Assembly (NCBI GenBank): GCA_947624655.1
Contig: CANQLH010000007.1
Coordinates: forward strand, 1-64,000
Direction: 5' to 3'
From: an uncultured Clostridia bacterium
GTDB lineage: Bacteria > Bacillota > Clostridia > TANB77 > CAG-508
Length of the DNA: 64,000 bases
Below the pieces are notes generated by a model that saw nothing but the letters and a program-made list of their open reading frames with translations, searched no databases and was not told the DNA's origin. Each line of letters begins with the position of its first letter. Within the stretch, counting starts at the first letter, position 1. This document shows, one piece after another, positions 9,356 to 18,274 of the stretch. The position numbers and the translations under genes are program-made.

Positions 9356-10007
9356 TGAGCTGAGAAATCTTAGAAGTCAACTGAGTCAACTTCTTTTCAA
9401 GCATCTGCTTCTCTTCAGGAGAGGTGCCTTGAATCATTTCTACTATGTCCTCACTCAAATCCTTCATATAGTCTTCTAATTCCTGCATCTTAGAAGCCTT
9501 ATCTTTGTGAAGCTCCTTAGACTCCATGTAATTGCGGCGACGCATAGGACTGCGGCCTTCGCGCTCATCTCTGAGGTTTAAAGGCATTTCACGCTCGGTA
9601 TAATAACTCGTCATACCACCGCGGCCGCCATTTCCACTTCCACTATCGCTTCCACCACTTTCGCCGCCATAGTATCTGCGGCGTCTACTTATGAACTCTC
9701 CATCTTCATTGCGAGGCTGGCGTTCACTGTAATACATTCTTCCCATATCTCTATCCATATCTCTTTCATATGGAGGATAATATACTTCAGGTGGCATATA
9801 TCTACTACCGTAATATCTAGGCATTTGTTTTTCTTTCTTAGATTCTTCCATGGCTTTGACGATAGAACAATAATACATAGCTTCTTCTAAGTCTTTTATC
9901 ATGTCAATAGCTTGACCAAGCTCTTCTGTGTCTGTGCCTTGTAAATTACCTAGTTGGCCTTCTACACATCCCATAAGGGTTTCTTTCATGTGTTTTAATC
10001 TTTCCAT
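9348..10007 (-). CDS. Arg/Tyr-rich low-complexity protein
   Basis: 219 residues without TAG. Helical ends (MKETLMGCVEGQLGNL; KMQELEDYMKDLSEDIVEMIQ) flank a disordered, basic and tyrosine-rich middle (RYYGSRYMPPEVYYPPYERD, SRRRRYYGGESGGSDSG). It starts one base after the stop of the jelly-roll-like gene upstream. I recognise the type from Clostridia phages and elements but know no function. The basic centre could bind nucleic acid or a polymer surface. Confidence 0.65.
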   Translation of the reverse strand: MERLKHMKETLMGCVEGQLGNLQGTDTEELGQAIDMIKDLEEAMYYCSIVKAMEESKKEKQMPRYYGSRYMPPEVYYPPYERDMDRDMGRMYYSERQPRNEDGEFISRRRRYYGGESGGSDSGSGNGGRGGMTSYYTEREMPLNLRDEREGRSPMRRRNYMESKELHKDKASKMQELEDYMKDLSEDIVEMIQGTSPEEKQMLEKKLTQLTSKISQLSV

Positions 10008-10008
10008 A

Positions 10009-10428
10009 TCACGCCACCCTCTCTGCTATTAAATTAGCGTTTTGAACGTCGATAGTTTGGTCGCTTGTGTTCTGTACGCTTACTTGTACGCAACAGCCTG
10101 CTGGTACATCTATAAAGATAGCACTAAATACATTGAAGAATGCTGCTGTTGCTGTTGGAGTAACAATCATACGAGTAGTTGGCACCGCTTCACCATTGAT
10201 AGCAATAGCAAGTCCGATTGGACCTACATCACCGCCATCTGGTATGGCAATATTACCACCAAAGGTTACTTTAAAACGTGCGCGGCACTGTTGTGTAATG
10301 CCGCGCAGAGTTACCAATCCACTACCTTCACGCCAACTGATAGAGCAGCTTCCGCAAGTTACTTCGTCTGAAAACAAGATATTTTGATTTGTCTCGACTG
10401 CTTGTAAAGCATTAGCTGTGATTTCCAT
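10009..10428 (-). CDS. Putative jelly-roll (TNF/C1q-like) structural protein
   Basis: 139 residues, all beta-like, starting MEITANALQAVETNQNILFS. The stretch VTLRGITQQCRARFKVTFGGNIAIP then VGPIGLAIAINGE resembles the TNF-like beta-jelly-roll of collagen-type spore and phage surface proteins. It is probably trimeric. Its neighbours (a glycine-rich membrane-type protein and a low-complexity protein) suggest a surface or virion decoration module. No TAG codons. Assignment is by fold pattern only. Confidence 0.6.
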   Translation of the reverse strand: MEITANALQAVETNQNILFSDEVTCGSCSISWREGSGLVTLRGITQQCRARFKVTFGGNIAIPDGGDVGPIGLAIAINGEAVPTTRMIVTPTATAAFFNVFSAIFIDVPAGCCVQVSVQNTSDQTIDVQNANLIAERVA

Positions 10429-10456
10429 TATGTTTTATTCCCCCTAAAACTTTAAA

Positions 10457-11317
10457 TTAAGCGACATAAGAGCCGCAACCGCATCCGCCGCATCCATTAT
10501 ATCCATAAGGAACAAATGGATTTGGTACTTGGTAAGCAGGAACAGGAAGTTTAGGTGCAAGTTCACTTACCAGATATGCGTTTTGAGCTTGCTGAGAAGC
10601 AGCAAACTTGAGTGTCTGATTTTCTGCTGTAAGAGACGCAATCTTATCCTGGCATAGATAATCAAGAATAGCACGAGTATTTGCGTTCTGATTATCGAGC
10701 AAGTCACGAGTGGTATTCTGAATTGTGTTTTGTAGAGCACAAGTGTCAGTAGCCATAGTATATTTGATGTCAGCAAGAGCGGCCTTGTTCTCGCAGCAGC
10801 AATCTGCGATTTGGGTCTGAAGGGCATTCTGATTCTGAAGGGCAACAACGTTGGCAGAGTTGAGGCCATTCTGAACAGTCTGTCCAAGACCATTAATGAG
10901 AGCAGCGTTCTGATAACCAAGAGTGCAGACAGAGTTATCAACGCCTGCGAAACCTGCGGCCATGGCGCTCTGAACGCCATTAATCATGGTCGCTGTGTCA
11001 TACTGCTGGTGGCAGATGGTGGAATTGAGGTTAGAGAAACCAGTGTTTATGCTATCGCTAACTCCACGTACACCATTCTGGAGGTCGTTGAAGCTGAACT
11101 CGCTACATAAGTCAGCACGAGTTAAAGCGCCCTGAGTACCGGCTCCATTGCCGCCTCCCCAGCCATTACCATTGTTACCCCAGCCGCAGAATACGAACAA
11201 GAAGAGGATAATTATCCACCATGCGCCGTCTCCGCCCCAGCCGGAGTCATTACTACGATTGCTACCGCCTGTTGCGGCAGCGATGTCTGCTAAACTGTAA
11301 CCGTTACTATTGAACAT
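10457..11317 (-). CDS. Gly/Asn-rich protein with one hydrophobic segment and a coiled rod
   Basis: 286 residues without TAG. It begins MFNSNGYSLADIAAATGG. Residues about 30-48 (GAWWIIILFLFVFCGWGN) are hydrophobic, then a glycine-rich linker. A long heptad-like region follows with repeated VQSAMAAGF, LGQTVQNGL and QNTTRDLLDNQN. The C-terminus is CGGCGCGSYVA. Proteins of this type occur in Clostridia phages beside morphogenesis genes and may act as fibres. The role here is not established. AAAGGAGG site 8 bases upstream. Confidence 0.65.
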   Translation of the reverse strand: MFNSNGYSLADIAAATGGSNRSNDSGWGGDGAWWIIILFLFVFCGWGNNGNGWGGGNGAGTQGALTRADLCSEFSFNDLQNGVRGVSDSINTGFSNLNSTICHQQYDTATMINGVQSAMAAGFAGVDNSVCTLGYQNAALINGLGQTVQNGLNSANVVALQNQNALQTQIADCCCENKAALADIKYTMATDTCALQNTIQNTTRDLLDNQNANTRAILDYLCQDKIASLTAENQTLKFAASQQAQNAYLVSELAPKLPVPAYQVPNPFVPYGYNGCGGCGCGSYVA

Positions 11318-11342
11318 TTTAATGTTCCTCCTTTAAGAATTA

Positions 11343-11582
11343 TTAGAAGCCTAATAATTTCTTAAAGGCGGCAAATTCAGTGTCAAAGTCTATCCCCTGC
11401 TATGCGGCAAGGTTGCGTGCAAATTGCTCAATATCGCTAGTCCTCCCCGACTCAGCAAGAGCAATAAGGTTCTAGCCCATTGGATTATTGCCCATGTTCT
11501 GTTGCAGCAGAGTCATGGCAAGCTCCTTTGGGTTACGACCTTTCTCTAATAGTTGTATGATTTGTCTTGGATTCATTGGCAT
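11343..11582 (-). CDS. Small conserved-type phage protein
   Basis: 79 residues if two TAG codons (11472-11474, 11400-11402) are Gln. It starts MPMNPRQIIQLLEKGRNP, continues ELAMTLLQQNMGNNPMG, and ends FAAFKKLLGF. The amphipathic helices and the NPxQ pattern resemble small proteins common in Firmicute phage genomes. No function known. The GGAG site is placed for the first ATG (11582) rather than the second (11576). Confidence 0.68.
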
Positions 11583-11596
11583 TAGCTTATCACTCC

Positions 11597-11962
11597 TTAG
11601 AATTTAACCTGCGGCCGTTCGGTTTGGCTAGGCTATCCGATCGGTGCCGCAATAGTTTGTCTGAGTTGATTGATTGTGTTCTCAAACTCTTCTCTTGTTA
11701 CATAAGAGACAGATTGAGGGTCTGGTAGTTCCTTATACTCATATACATTGAGCGTAGAAGTACCATCAAGGTTAATCTACTTAGTGTAGATTCTGCGATT
11801 AGCTAAGTCAGGGAAATAGAAGATTGAACCATCAAAATCAATACTCATTGCACGCGCTTCTTCAAGAGAAGAAACTGGACGACCTTTAATTCCCATAAAC
11901 TAGCTAGGCATAGATTCCATTTGTTGTCTCTAATATGGATAATACGGGTAATTATTATTCAC
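11597..11962 (-). CDS. Hypothetical protein with a GTG start
   Basis: 121 residues with four TAG=Gln codons. The start is GTG at 11962, placed 7 bases behind AAAGGAGGG. Sequence order: MNNNYPYYPYQRQQMESMP, then IKGRPVSSLEEARAMSIDFDGSIFYFPD, a predicted small beta domain, then a helix (REEFENTINQLRQTI), then a GC-rich tail (APIGQPSQTERPQVKF). It is first in the minus-strand operon running to 9032. The N-terminal half resembles small proteins seen next to the previous gene family in other phages. Function unknown. Confidence 0.66.
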
Positions 11963-11984
11963 TGGAAATCCCTCCTTTAATGTT

Positions 11985-12064
11985 TTCTATGGCTTCCACT
12001 ATTATATGAAAATCACTTGCAAATGATTTTACTGTTTTGCCAAAAATTTTCCCAAAAATTTGGG
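11985..12064 (-). promoter_or_regulatory. Probable minus-strand promoter with a palindromic operator
   Basis: On the minus strand TTTTCATATAAT at about 12000-12011 gives a good -10 (TATAAT), but no clear -35 lies 17 bases upstream. Just beyond, CCCAAAAATTTGGG (12051-12064) is a palindrome that recurs at 13188-13202 in front of the recombinase. A repressor or activator site is a reasonable reading. The region would drive the genes from 11962 down to 9032. Confidence 0.5.
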
Positions 12065-12100
12065 AAAAAAATAAAAGGGCCCTATTAAGGGCCCTTTTTC
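12063..12100 (-). terminator. Intrinsic terminator behind the holin gene
   Basis: AAGGGCCC and GGGCCCTT (about 12075-12082 and 12089-12096) form a strong stem with a short loop. Read on the minus strand it is followed by TTTTATTTTTTT. It lies directly after the holin stop at 12101. A T-run on the other side makes it possibly bidirectional. Confidence 0.82.
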
Positions 12101-12481
12101 TTATTTGTTCTGGTGTACAAGCGACTCAATGAGTTCTGTTAGGTAAGTATTTAAGTCACCGGTAGCTTCAATAATATACTGCTTTGCATCCTCAGATAGA
12201 GTTTTCAATACTGCATTAAGAGTCATATTAAATGCTTCCTTCTGAGCATCTACTTCAAATTTGCCTTCTTTCTTGAGGGTATCTACATAAGTCTGATTGG
12301 TTGCAATAACACAACGTGTTACTGTATCTATAATCATTTCAGTATATTTTCTAGCTATCTCACTATCTGTAGTTTCAGCAATATGCTCTTTTTTAGTCTT
12401 GAGATAGCTAACAAGAAAACTTGTCAAGATACCAAGTAACGGTATGATACATACCTGAAAAATTTGTACTAATAATTCCAT
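12101..12481 (-). CDS. Holin (LLH-type)
   Basis: About 126 residues. The N-terminus has one hydrophobic segment (VQIFQVCIIPLLGILTSFLVSYL), then a charged, helical cytoplasmic part with KKEHIAETTDSEIARKYTEMIIDTV and a C-terminal DLNTYLTELIESLVHQNK. This is the layout of the LLH family of Gram-positive phage holins, which permeabilise the membrane for endolysin. I chose ATG 12481 because it is 9 bases from AAGGAGG; the ATG at 12487 is only 3 bases away. No endolysin gene is recognised in the window. No TAG codons. Confidence 0.75.
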   Translation of the reverse strand: MELLVQIFQVCIIPLLGILTSFLVSYLKTKKEHIAETTDSEIARKYTEMIIDTVTRCVIATNQTYVDTLKKEGKFEVDAQKEAFNMTLNAVLKTLSEDAKQYIIEATGDLNTYLTELIESLVHQNK

Positions 12482-12527
12482 ATTCATGCGCCTCCTTATA
12501 TTTTACTTATAAAAAAGCGATGAATGA

Positions 12528-13132
<605 letters not shown>

Positions 13133-13187
13133 TTGTATCACCTCTATTGTTATATGAAAAATTGGGAATTTTAGTTATCAAATTTTA

Positions 13188-13235
13188 CCCAAAAAATTTG
13201 GGAAATTTGATTAAAATAAATAAATTTGCTATAAT
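13188..13235 (+). promoter_or_regulatory. Sigma-A-type promoter next to a palindromic operator
   Basis: TTGATT (13207-13212), a 17-base spacer and TATAAT (13230-13235) form a near-consensus plus-strand promoter. Immediately upstream is the palindrome CCCAAAAAATTTGGG (13188-13202), a one-base-longer copy of the one at 12051-12064. No clear plus-strand gene lies downstream before 13293, so this may give an antisense or regulatory RNA, or form part of the control region of the recombinase on the other strand. Confidence 0.6.
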
Positions 13236-13292
13236 ATATTTATAAAGTTAAGAATTAATACCGACTAAAGTTTTTAATGTTTCTTCTACACT

Positions 13293-13478
13293 TTATACAT
13301 ATTTTTTATCTTCAGGAGCATTAAAAAATTCTGCACAATTTAGAGCTTTTTGTTGCCATAAACGATTTATTTGCTATGTCTCAGGAAGCTCCATCTCATG
13401 CCGCCGCATCGCCTTTCGGCAGAATGGCAAATTAAGGAGCTATCTGCCCCCCGCTGGAATTACCTGGTATTTGTTCAT
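13293..13478 (-). CDS. Small hypothetical protein, possibly truncated
   Basis: 61 residues if two TAG codons are Gln, starting MNKYQVIPAGGR and ending LNCAEFFNAPEDKKYV, with an AGGAG site 8 bases upstream. After the TAA the same frame continues with coding-like sequence (SVEETLKTLVGINS) to a second TAA. The first TAA may therefore be a mutated TAG (Gln) codon. The 5' half is GC-rich like the fibre gene upstream, while the 3' half is AT-rich like the rest of the phage. No family recognised. It could be a fibre-associated protein. Confidence 0.5.
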
Positions 13479-13560
13479 GTTGTATATCTCCTGTTTCTTT
13501 TTCCGGGGCCGCCCATGGAGACGGCCCCATCTCGTTTACCTCTCAGGTATCAAACTATCC

Positions 13561-14263
13561 TCACCCGATATGCCCGACGTGCCACTCTGTGAACCCCCGC
13601 ATGCCGATATGCTCATACGCCCATTGGATTATGTCTTCGGTCATTGTGACAGCTAATTTGCCTTCAACTACGACTGTCTGCAAAGGATGAGCCACGGTTA
13701 ACCCATCGGCATCCGTCATATCACAAATAACAATTGGGAAACCATCTTCGTCATATAGGTGGTTAAAATCTATGTCAAAATACACCACTTCAACTTCCGT
13801 CATACATTGTGTCCCAATGAGATCTCTGAACGCCAGATTGTGGAAATACATTCTCGGTCCGCTCAGATTGAACGGGTCTCTGCTGACGCGAACGATACAC
13901 GGCGGATTTGGGCCAGTGCCGTCTGGAAATCCCTGATAGTCCGGAGCAGCATAGTCAAATGTAATATCTCCATAATCGCCCTTGGGAAAATAAAATGGGG
14001 CCTCCCAGGGGTATTTCATATTGGAAGGTATCTCCTTACCAGCGGAGGATGCCATCCCAGTAATCTCAAACCACGGCAGATACAGCGGCCCCGCAGGCTT
14101 TTGTGTGAACGGCCCGTCCGGCTCGAACCACCCCCTGACCGCTCTTGAACAGTTCCTCCGCCCCCGCCTGTATGCGCGGGTCCAGGCTCACCGTCCCGCA
14201 AGTCTCCGGCTTCACCGGCGTCGGCTTTGACCCGTTTGAATACATGATAGGATTAAAAATCAT
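13561..14263 (-). CDS. Tail-fibre-associated protein, frameshifted in a G-run
   Basis: Two frames join at a run of five G at 14131-14135 (complement). The first part (from ATG 14263) is MIFNPIMYSNGSKPTPVKPETCG up to EELFKSGQG. The second is WFEPDGPFTQKPAGPLYLPW and onward through TFDYAAPDYQGFPDGTGPNPP to the end at TGA 13561. Both halves read like one protein of about 234 residues, so a one-base insertion or sequencing error is likely; a real +1 shift cannot be excluded. GC content is far above the rest of the phage and there is no TAG. It overlaps the end of the fibre gene upstream. Confidence 0.7.
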
Positions 14264-14930
14264 CTCGCCCACCGCCTTTCGGTGTCAACTGCGTGTTGAC
14301 GTAGAGCGTGATGGCCTTTTCCGGCACAGTCTCGCACCGGAATTTTACCGAGCCCTGGAGCTGCCCGATGAGCATGATACCGGCGGCGGCGTAGGCGTCC
14401 ATGTCCGCGCCGTCATCGTCGCCATCGAAACAGGCCCGGACCTCCTGCTTCGGGTCGGTAGTGACGTGACTGGCGCTCACCATCTGTACCTTGTCTTTCC
14501 AGCCCTCCACCGTGAGGGTAACAGTGTCCGAGTGCGGAAGGTACTTGTCCACGTACTCCTTGGAAACGTAGTCCACGTCCCTCACCGCCAGCGCCGCGTG
14601 CTCCCCGTCGCCCTTCAAAAGCCCGCTCATCGTCGTCTTGGTGCTGGTGGAAATTTCATTCGGTCCCGCCGGTCCGACAGCACCCGGCGACCCGTCCTTA
14701 CCGTTGGACCCTGCAGGCCCCTTGATGTTCACATTCTGGGACGGCTCGCCGGCGTTCTTCGCCCAGCTGATAACGCCCTCCTCGGAGACGGTAGGGACCC
14801 ACGTGTCTCCCGGCGCACCCGCGGGGCCCGTCAGTTCGCCACTATTTAGCTTCTCTTGGAAAGTCTCGCCGTCCGCAAATTTTACTTCCGAAGCTGTGGG
14901 CTTCTAACCTTGCAAAATAGCTTTTATCAT
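14253..14930 (-). CDS. Collagen-like tail fibre protein
   Basis: 225 residues. The start MIKAILQGQKPTASEVKFADGE is in phage-like AT-rich DNA and contains the only TAG (codon 9, Gln). The rest is GC-rich and has collagen-type Gly-x-y tracts (GPAGAPGD, IKGPAGSNGKDG, GAVGPAGP), then a beta-rich C-terminal part (SDTVTLTVEGWKDKVQMV, EKAITLYVNTQL). Trimeric fibre proteins with such tracts form host-recognition spikes. A matching N-terminal MPKAIL is found in the divergent DGR target gene, which suggests a shared virion-attachment end. Confidence 0.78.
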
Positions 14931-15238
14931 CGTGTTTTCACTCCTTTTAAATCTTTAAAAAAGTACACTTTAACGAACTTGGGCAACCACAGATAATTTA
15001 TCTGTGGGCTTTTTTATATTTATTTGAAAAGAGTAAGATACTCAACTGTTGGGGAAGGAGTTTCTATACTCTTTTCCCAATTTTTTATTAATTCCGAAAA
15101 AGTATTTCCCCATTCTAAAAAGTGTACTTTTCCTCGGAAAGTATTAAGGGAGTTCTAAAACTTAGAGAGTGATAGCCTCCATCCTCTGTCGCATCTATGA
15201 AATAACTTCCTTCGTACTATGGAAAAGGAGGTTTAATA
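14931..15238. promoter_or_regulatory. Divergent intergenic region with a 13-bp inverted repeat
   Basis: The 308 bases between two divergent fibre genes hold AAAAGTACACTTT (14959-14971) and its exact reverse complement (15119-15131), 147 bases apart. Each arm also contains a near-palindrome AAGTnnACTT. Between them is a terminator-like hairpin (14987-15014) and AT-rich sequence with only weak promoter matches (for example TATACT at 15066). Candidate roles are two operator copies or the arms of an invertible promoter, with a serine recombinase gene 1.8 kb away. Confidence 0.5.
14987..15014 (+). terminator. Intrinsic terminator in the leader of the DGR operon
   Basis: CCACAGATA (14987-14995) and TATCTGTGG (14999-15007) form a 9-bp stem with a 3-base loop, followed by GCTTTTTT on the plus strand. 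No plus-strand gene ends just upstream, so it either protects the region from read-through or acts as an attenuator. On the minus strand it lacks a U-run. Confidence 0.72.
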
Positions 15239-17230
15239 ATGCCAAAAGCTATTTTAACTGAGCAAGGCGGCAAGGGCGGCGGAGAAGGCTTTACCCTTAT
15301 CAAAATAGAAATTACTAACTAGCCATCTAAAACGAGTTATCTTGCGGGCGACGCTTTCCAGACTGCTGGAATGGAAGTAACTGCATCTTACGGCATCAAT
15401 GGCGTTGTTGTAGCAACCGCTCCTGTTACAAGCTATACTTGTAACCCCACGACATTGAGAGACGGTGATACTAAAGTCGTTGTCACATACAGCGAACTTG
15501 GTGTTACTCGTACCGCAGAAGTCAAGGTTACTGTTACCCACAAGCTCACTAGCATTACTTGTACTGACCCTACTAAGAAGACCTATGAGTATGGCGATAC
15601 ATTACAGACTGGTGGCTGTGTAGTAACTGCTCATTATTCTGATAATAAAACTACTACCGTCACTGGTCAGTTTAGCCCAACTAACTTAACTACAATTGGA
15701 ACTCAGAAGATTACAGTTACATATACAGAAAATCAAGTCACCCAGACCACTTCTTTCAATGTAACTATTGAGAGAAAGAGAGTCGCAAAGCCTACATGGA
15801 AGGGTACTCTGACCTACAATGGTGCAGTACAGTATTGTACCAATGCGTCATTATGGAACAACTATAATGCTACATATATGACCATGGCTGGAGTAACAAG
15901 TGGTACAGATGCTAAAGACTACGGAGCAACCTTTACTCCGCAAGCCAACTACCAGTGGGCCGATAGTACTACTACCCAGATTACTGTCAACTGGACTATC
16001 GCTAGATAGGCTATCGCAACCCAGCCTACATGGAAGGCTAATATCACCTATGATGGCACCGCTAAAACGGTCACCGCAACCACCTATTGGAATAACTACG
16101 ATACAACAAAGATGACTATTGGTGGTACTACTACCGGTACTAATGCCAATTCTTATCCTGCCACATTTACTCCAACATCCAACTATTGCTGGACTGACGG
16201 TTCTACGACAGCTATTACTGTCAATTGGACCATCTCTAAAGCGGCTGGTAGTCTAACACCTACAACACAGACTATCAATTTATCTGCTTCTGCTTTGACT
16301 GGCACAGTAACGTATGATAAGCACGGTAGTACTGGTGCGTTGAGTAATAGTACTCTTGCGGGCACTACAATTACTTGGGCTGGCAATGCCGTGACTGTAA
16401 AAGGCGATGGTTCAACCGCTATCGCTGGTAAGACAATTACAATTACCATGGCTGCTGATACCAACCATACTCAAGCAACAGCAACTATTACTGTCAATGC
16501 AACGTATTGGAGTTGGGGTGCTGGCACTGGTGAAGCTGCGGACGCCACTTGGTTTACAGGACTTAAAAACTATCTTGCTAGCCACACAGGAGCTAGTATA
16601 AAGACAAGTAGTAATGGAAATATTATTGGCACGACTAAGACTGTAACGTTGACGAGTCCCGTGTTAGGAACTACGGCTCATAGAATCAGAGTTATTGACG
16701 TAGATAGAGATGGTACTAATACCGTCACTTTCCAGACTGAAAATATGCTCACTGATTACTTAAATAATCAGTATGGTTCTTCCGCTGGTTTTGGTTCTAA
16801 TGCTAAATGGGAAGGTTCTAATGCTAAGTTAGCTTGTCAAGCCTACTATGCAGCTTTCCCAGGTAAGAGTACTATTAAAACAGTTACAAAACAAACAAAC
16901 AGTGAATATGATAAGGCTTCATTAGTAGAATCTAATGAGACCGTCTTCTTACCTTCTATCTTTGAAATGGGATTAGGCTCTTATACCTACGCTCCAAAAG
17001 CCGCAGAATATACTAAAGGTGTATCTACTGCTTATGCCTATTATGATAGTGATGCTAAGAGAGTAAAGAAGAAAGGCGATAGTGGTAACGCAGATTGGTA
17101 TTGGACTCGGTCCCGCTCCTCCTACTCCTCGGACTACGTGTGCAATGTCAGCAACAACGGGACAGCGAACACCTACTACTACTACTACACGACCGTTGGC
17201 CTCGCGCCCGCTTTCGTTATCGGAAATTAA
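15239..17230 (+). CDS. DGR target: Ig-like repeat protein with C-type-lectin-like variable domain
   Basis: 663 residues; two TAG=Gln codons (15320, 16007). The N-terminus MPKAILTEQGGKGGG resembles that of the divergent fibre. Residues about 30-135 hold Ig-like folds (LTSITCTDPTKKTYEYGDTL and YTENQVTQTTSFNVTIE). Two related repeats (KPTWKGTLTYNGAVQ, QPTWKANITYDGTAK) each end NWTI, and a third Ig-like unit follows. The last 200 residues look like the DUF6273/C-type-lectin fold: WFTGLKNYL, AHRIRVIDVD, ETVFLPSIFEMG, DWYWTRSRSS and GLAPAFVIGN. Its final 40 codons contain the variable repeat. It is probably a receptor-binding protein. Confidence 0.9.
17107..17210 (+). repeat. DGR variable repeat (VR)
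   Basis: 104 bases at the 3' end of the target gene, aligned without gaps to the template at 17833-17936. There are 16 differences, and every one is at a position that is A in the template. Thirteen codons are changed, mostly AAC to TAC, TCC, GAC, ACC or AGC. The 3' end GGCCTCGCGCCCG is identical in both and GC-rich, as expected of an initiation-of-mutagenic-homing site. Confidence 0.97.
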
Positions 17231-17248
17231 CTGCAAATTCATTCTTTA

Positions 17249-17271
17249 GGACAATAGCAATTAAATTGTCC
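17249..17271 (+). repeat. Hairpin 38 bases after the VR
   Basis: GGACAAT (17249-17255) and ATTGTCC (17265-17271) form a 7-bp stem with a 9-base loop just after the target gene. DGRs such as that of phage BPP-1 need a hairpin or cruciform near the end of the VR for efficient retrohoming. The one here is further away, so the match in function is a guess. Confidence 0.55.
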
Positions 17272-17307
17272 AGCAGAAAATTTTATATAAAGTGAGGAAA
17301 ATTTCTT

Positions 17308-17802
17308 ATGTCAGTCAAAAGAAAAGATAGGCACGTTTCAAAAAATGCCTCCCTCGGTAAATCGCGCGAACTAATGGATTATATTTTAATACTAACACGT
17401 CCTAGAGAATTTGATAAGGATGGAAACCAAATTCAAAGACCCGGCTTGCTTGGAGAGGGACAACCTCTCCAGGCTTTCGGGCTGGACTTGATTAAATGCG
17501 GCAAGCAGATTCATGCGTGTTGCTATGATGCTAGTTAGATAAATCTTAAAGATAGAGCAACATTGGATGAACGCAACCGATTGCATCAAGAAGCTTTAAG
17601 ATACGTTAGAAGTATATTCAGACAAATAGACTTGTGCATCAACCAGTATGCTAAGAATAACAAGAAGAAAAGGGGTTCCTTTGAACACCTTGCGCGTTTA
17701 AACTATCAACTTAAAGAGACGATTGAAGACCGCATCAATCGAGATAATTTAATCTTCAAACACGAATACTCTGCATCCAGGTCATTCCGCAGAGGTAGAT
17801 AA
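17308..17802 (+). CDS. avd: Accessory variability determinant (Avd-like)
   Basis: 164 residues with one TAG=Gln at 17536-17538. It is basic and almost wholly helical: SLGKSRELMDYILILTRP near the start, LDERNRLHQEALRYVRSIFRQIDLCIN in the middle and LARLNYQLKETIEDRI at the end, which fits the four-helix bundle of Avd. Avd binds the DGR reverse transcriptase and the template RNA and is needed for mutagenic cDNA synthesis. The place between VR and TR is the classical one. The SD is weak (GTGAGGAAA). Confidence 0.87.
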
Positions 17803-17832
17803 AATGACTGGTTGGTTAAGTTCTGTAAACCG

Positions 17833-17936
17833 TCGGTCCCGCAACTCCAACAACTCGAACAACGTGTGCAATGTCAACAACAACGGGACAGCGAACAACA
17901 ACAACTACAACAACACGAACAATGGCCTCGCGCCCG
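17833..17936 (+). ncRNA. DGR template repeat (TR)
   Basis: 104 bases paired with the VR at 17107-17210. It is made mostly of AAC and AAT codons, which lets A-targeted mutation reach many amino acids and never a stop. The RNA copied from here is reverse-transcribed with errors at A and the cDNA replaces the VR. The TR lies inside a short open frame (17804-17998) in the same register as the VR, a relic of its origin or chance. Confidence 0.95.
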
Positions 17937-18274
17937 ATTAGATGGAGCTATCACGTTACGAGCTAAGTGGCGAAGCCACGCCAGCGAGTAACACCTAATA
18001 GTACCCCAGAATATATTATTATCCATCTATCACGGTTATTCTGGACTGCACTTGGGCCTTGTTAGCCCAGGGAAGAGAAGCAAAAGTAAAGAAGAAACCA
18101 AAGGAGCCGTATGGTTCCCAATAATTACATCGAATAATATATTATAGGTAGATATGCCTTTTCATCTAAGGAGAACTTAACCATTTCGTTAGATTAATGG
18201 ATAAAATTAATAAGCGTGTAGATGCGGCGCCCGCGCGGCCGACCGCTAGAACTGCACATTAAGGAGAAAGATGA
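17937..18274 (+). ncRNA. Structured spacer between TR and reverse transcriptase
   Basis: This gene-free stretch contains several hairpins: GTGGC-GAA-GCCAC (17967-17979), a long stem closed by CCAGAAT (18006-18012) and ATTCTGG (18038-18044), and TGGGC/GCCCA (18053-18069). In studied DGRs the RNA downstream of the TR folds and primes cDNA synthesis, so these probably belong to the DGR RNA. A tiny open frame at 18197-18262 (21 residues, GC-rich end) has its AAGGAG 20 bases away and is not called. AAGGAG at 18261 serves the RT gene. Confidence 0.68.

Noticed and set aside
14066-14272. A separate 68-residue gene inside the fibre island
   Set aside because: Its end beyond the G-run is composition-driven; the frame one base over continues with convincing fibre-type sequence, so a frameshift is more likely.
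17804-17998. A 64-codon gene covering the DGR template repeat
   Set aside because: It is low-complexity Asn-rich sequence explained by the TR; no good ribosome site. It may be translated by chance, so not called as a gene.
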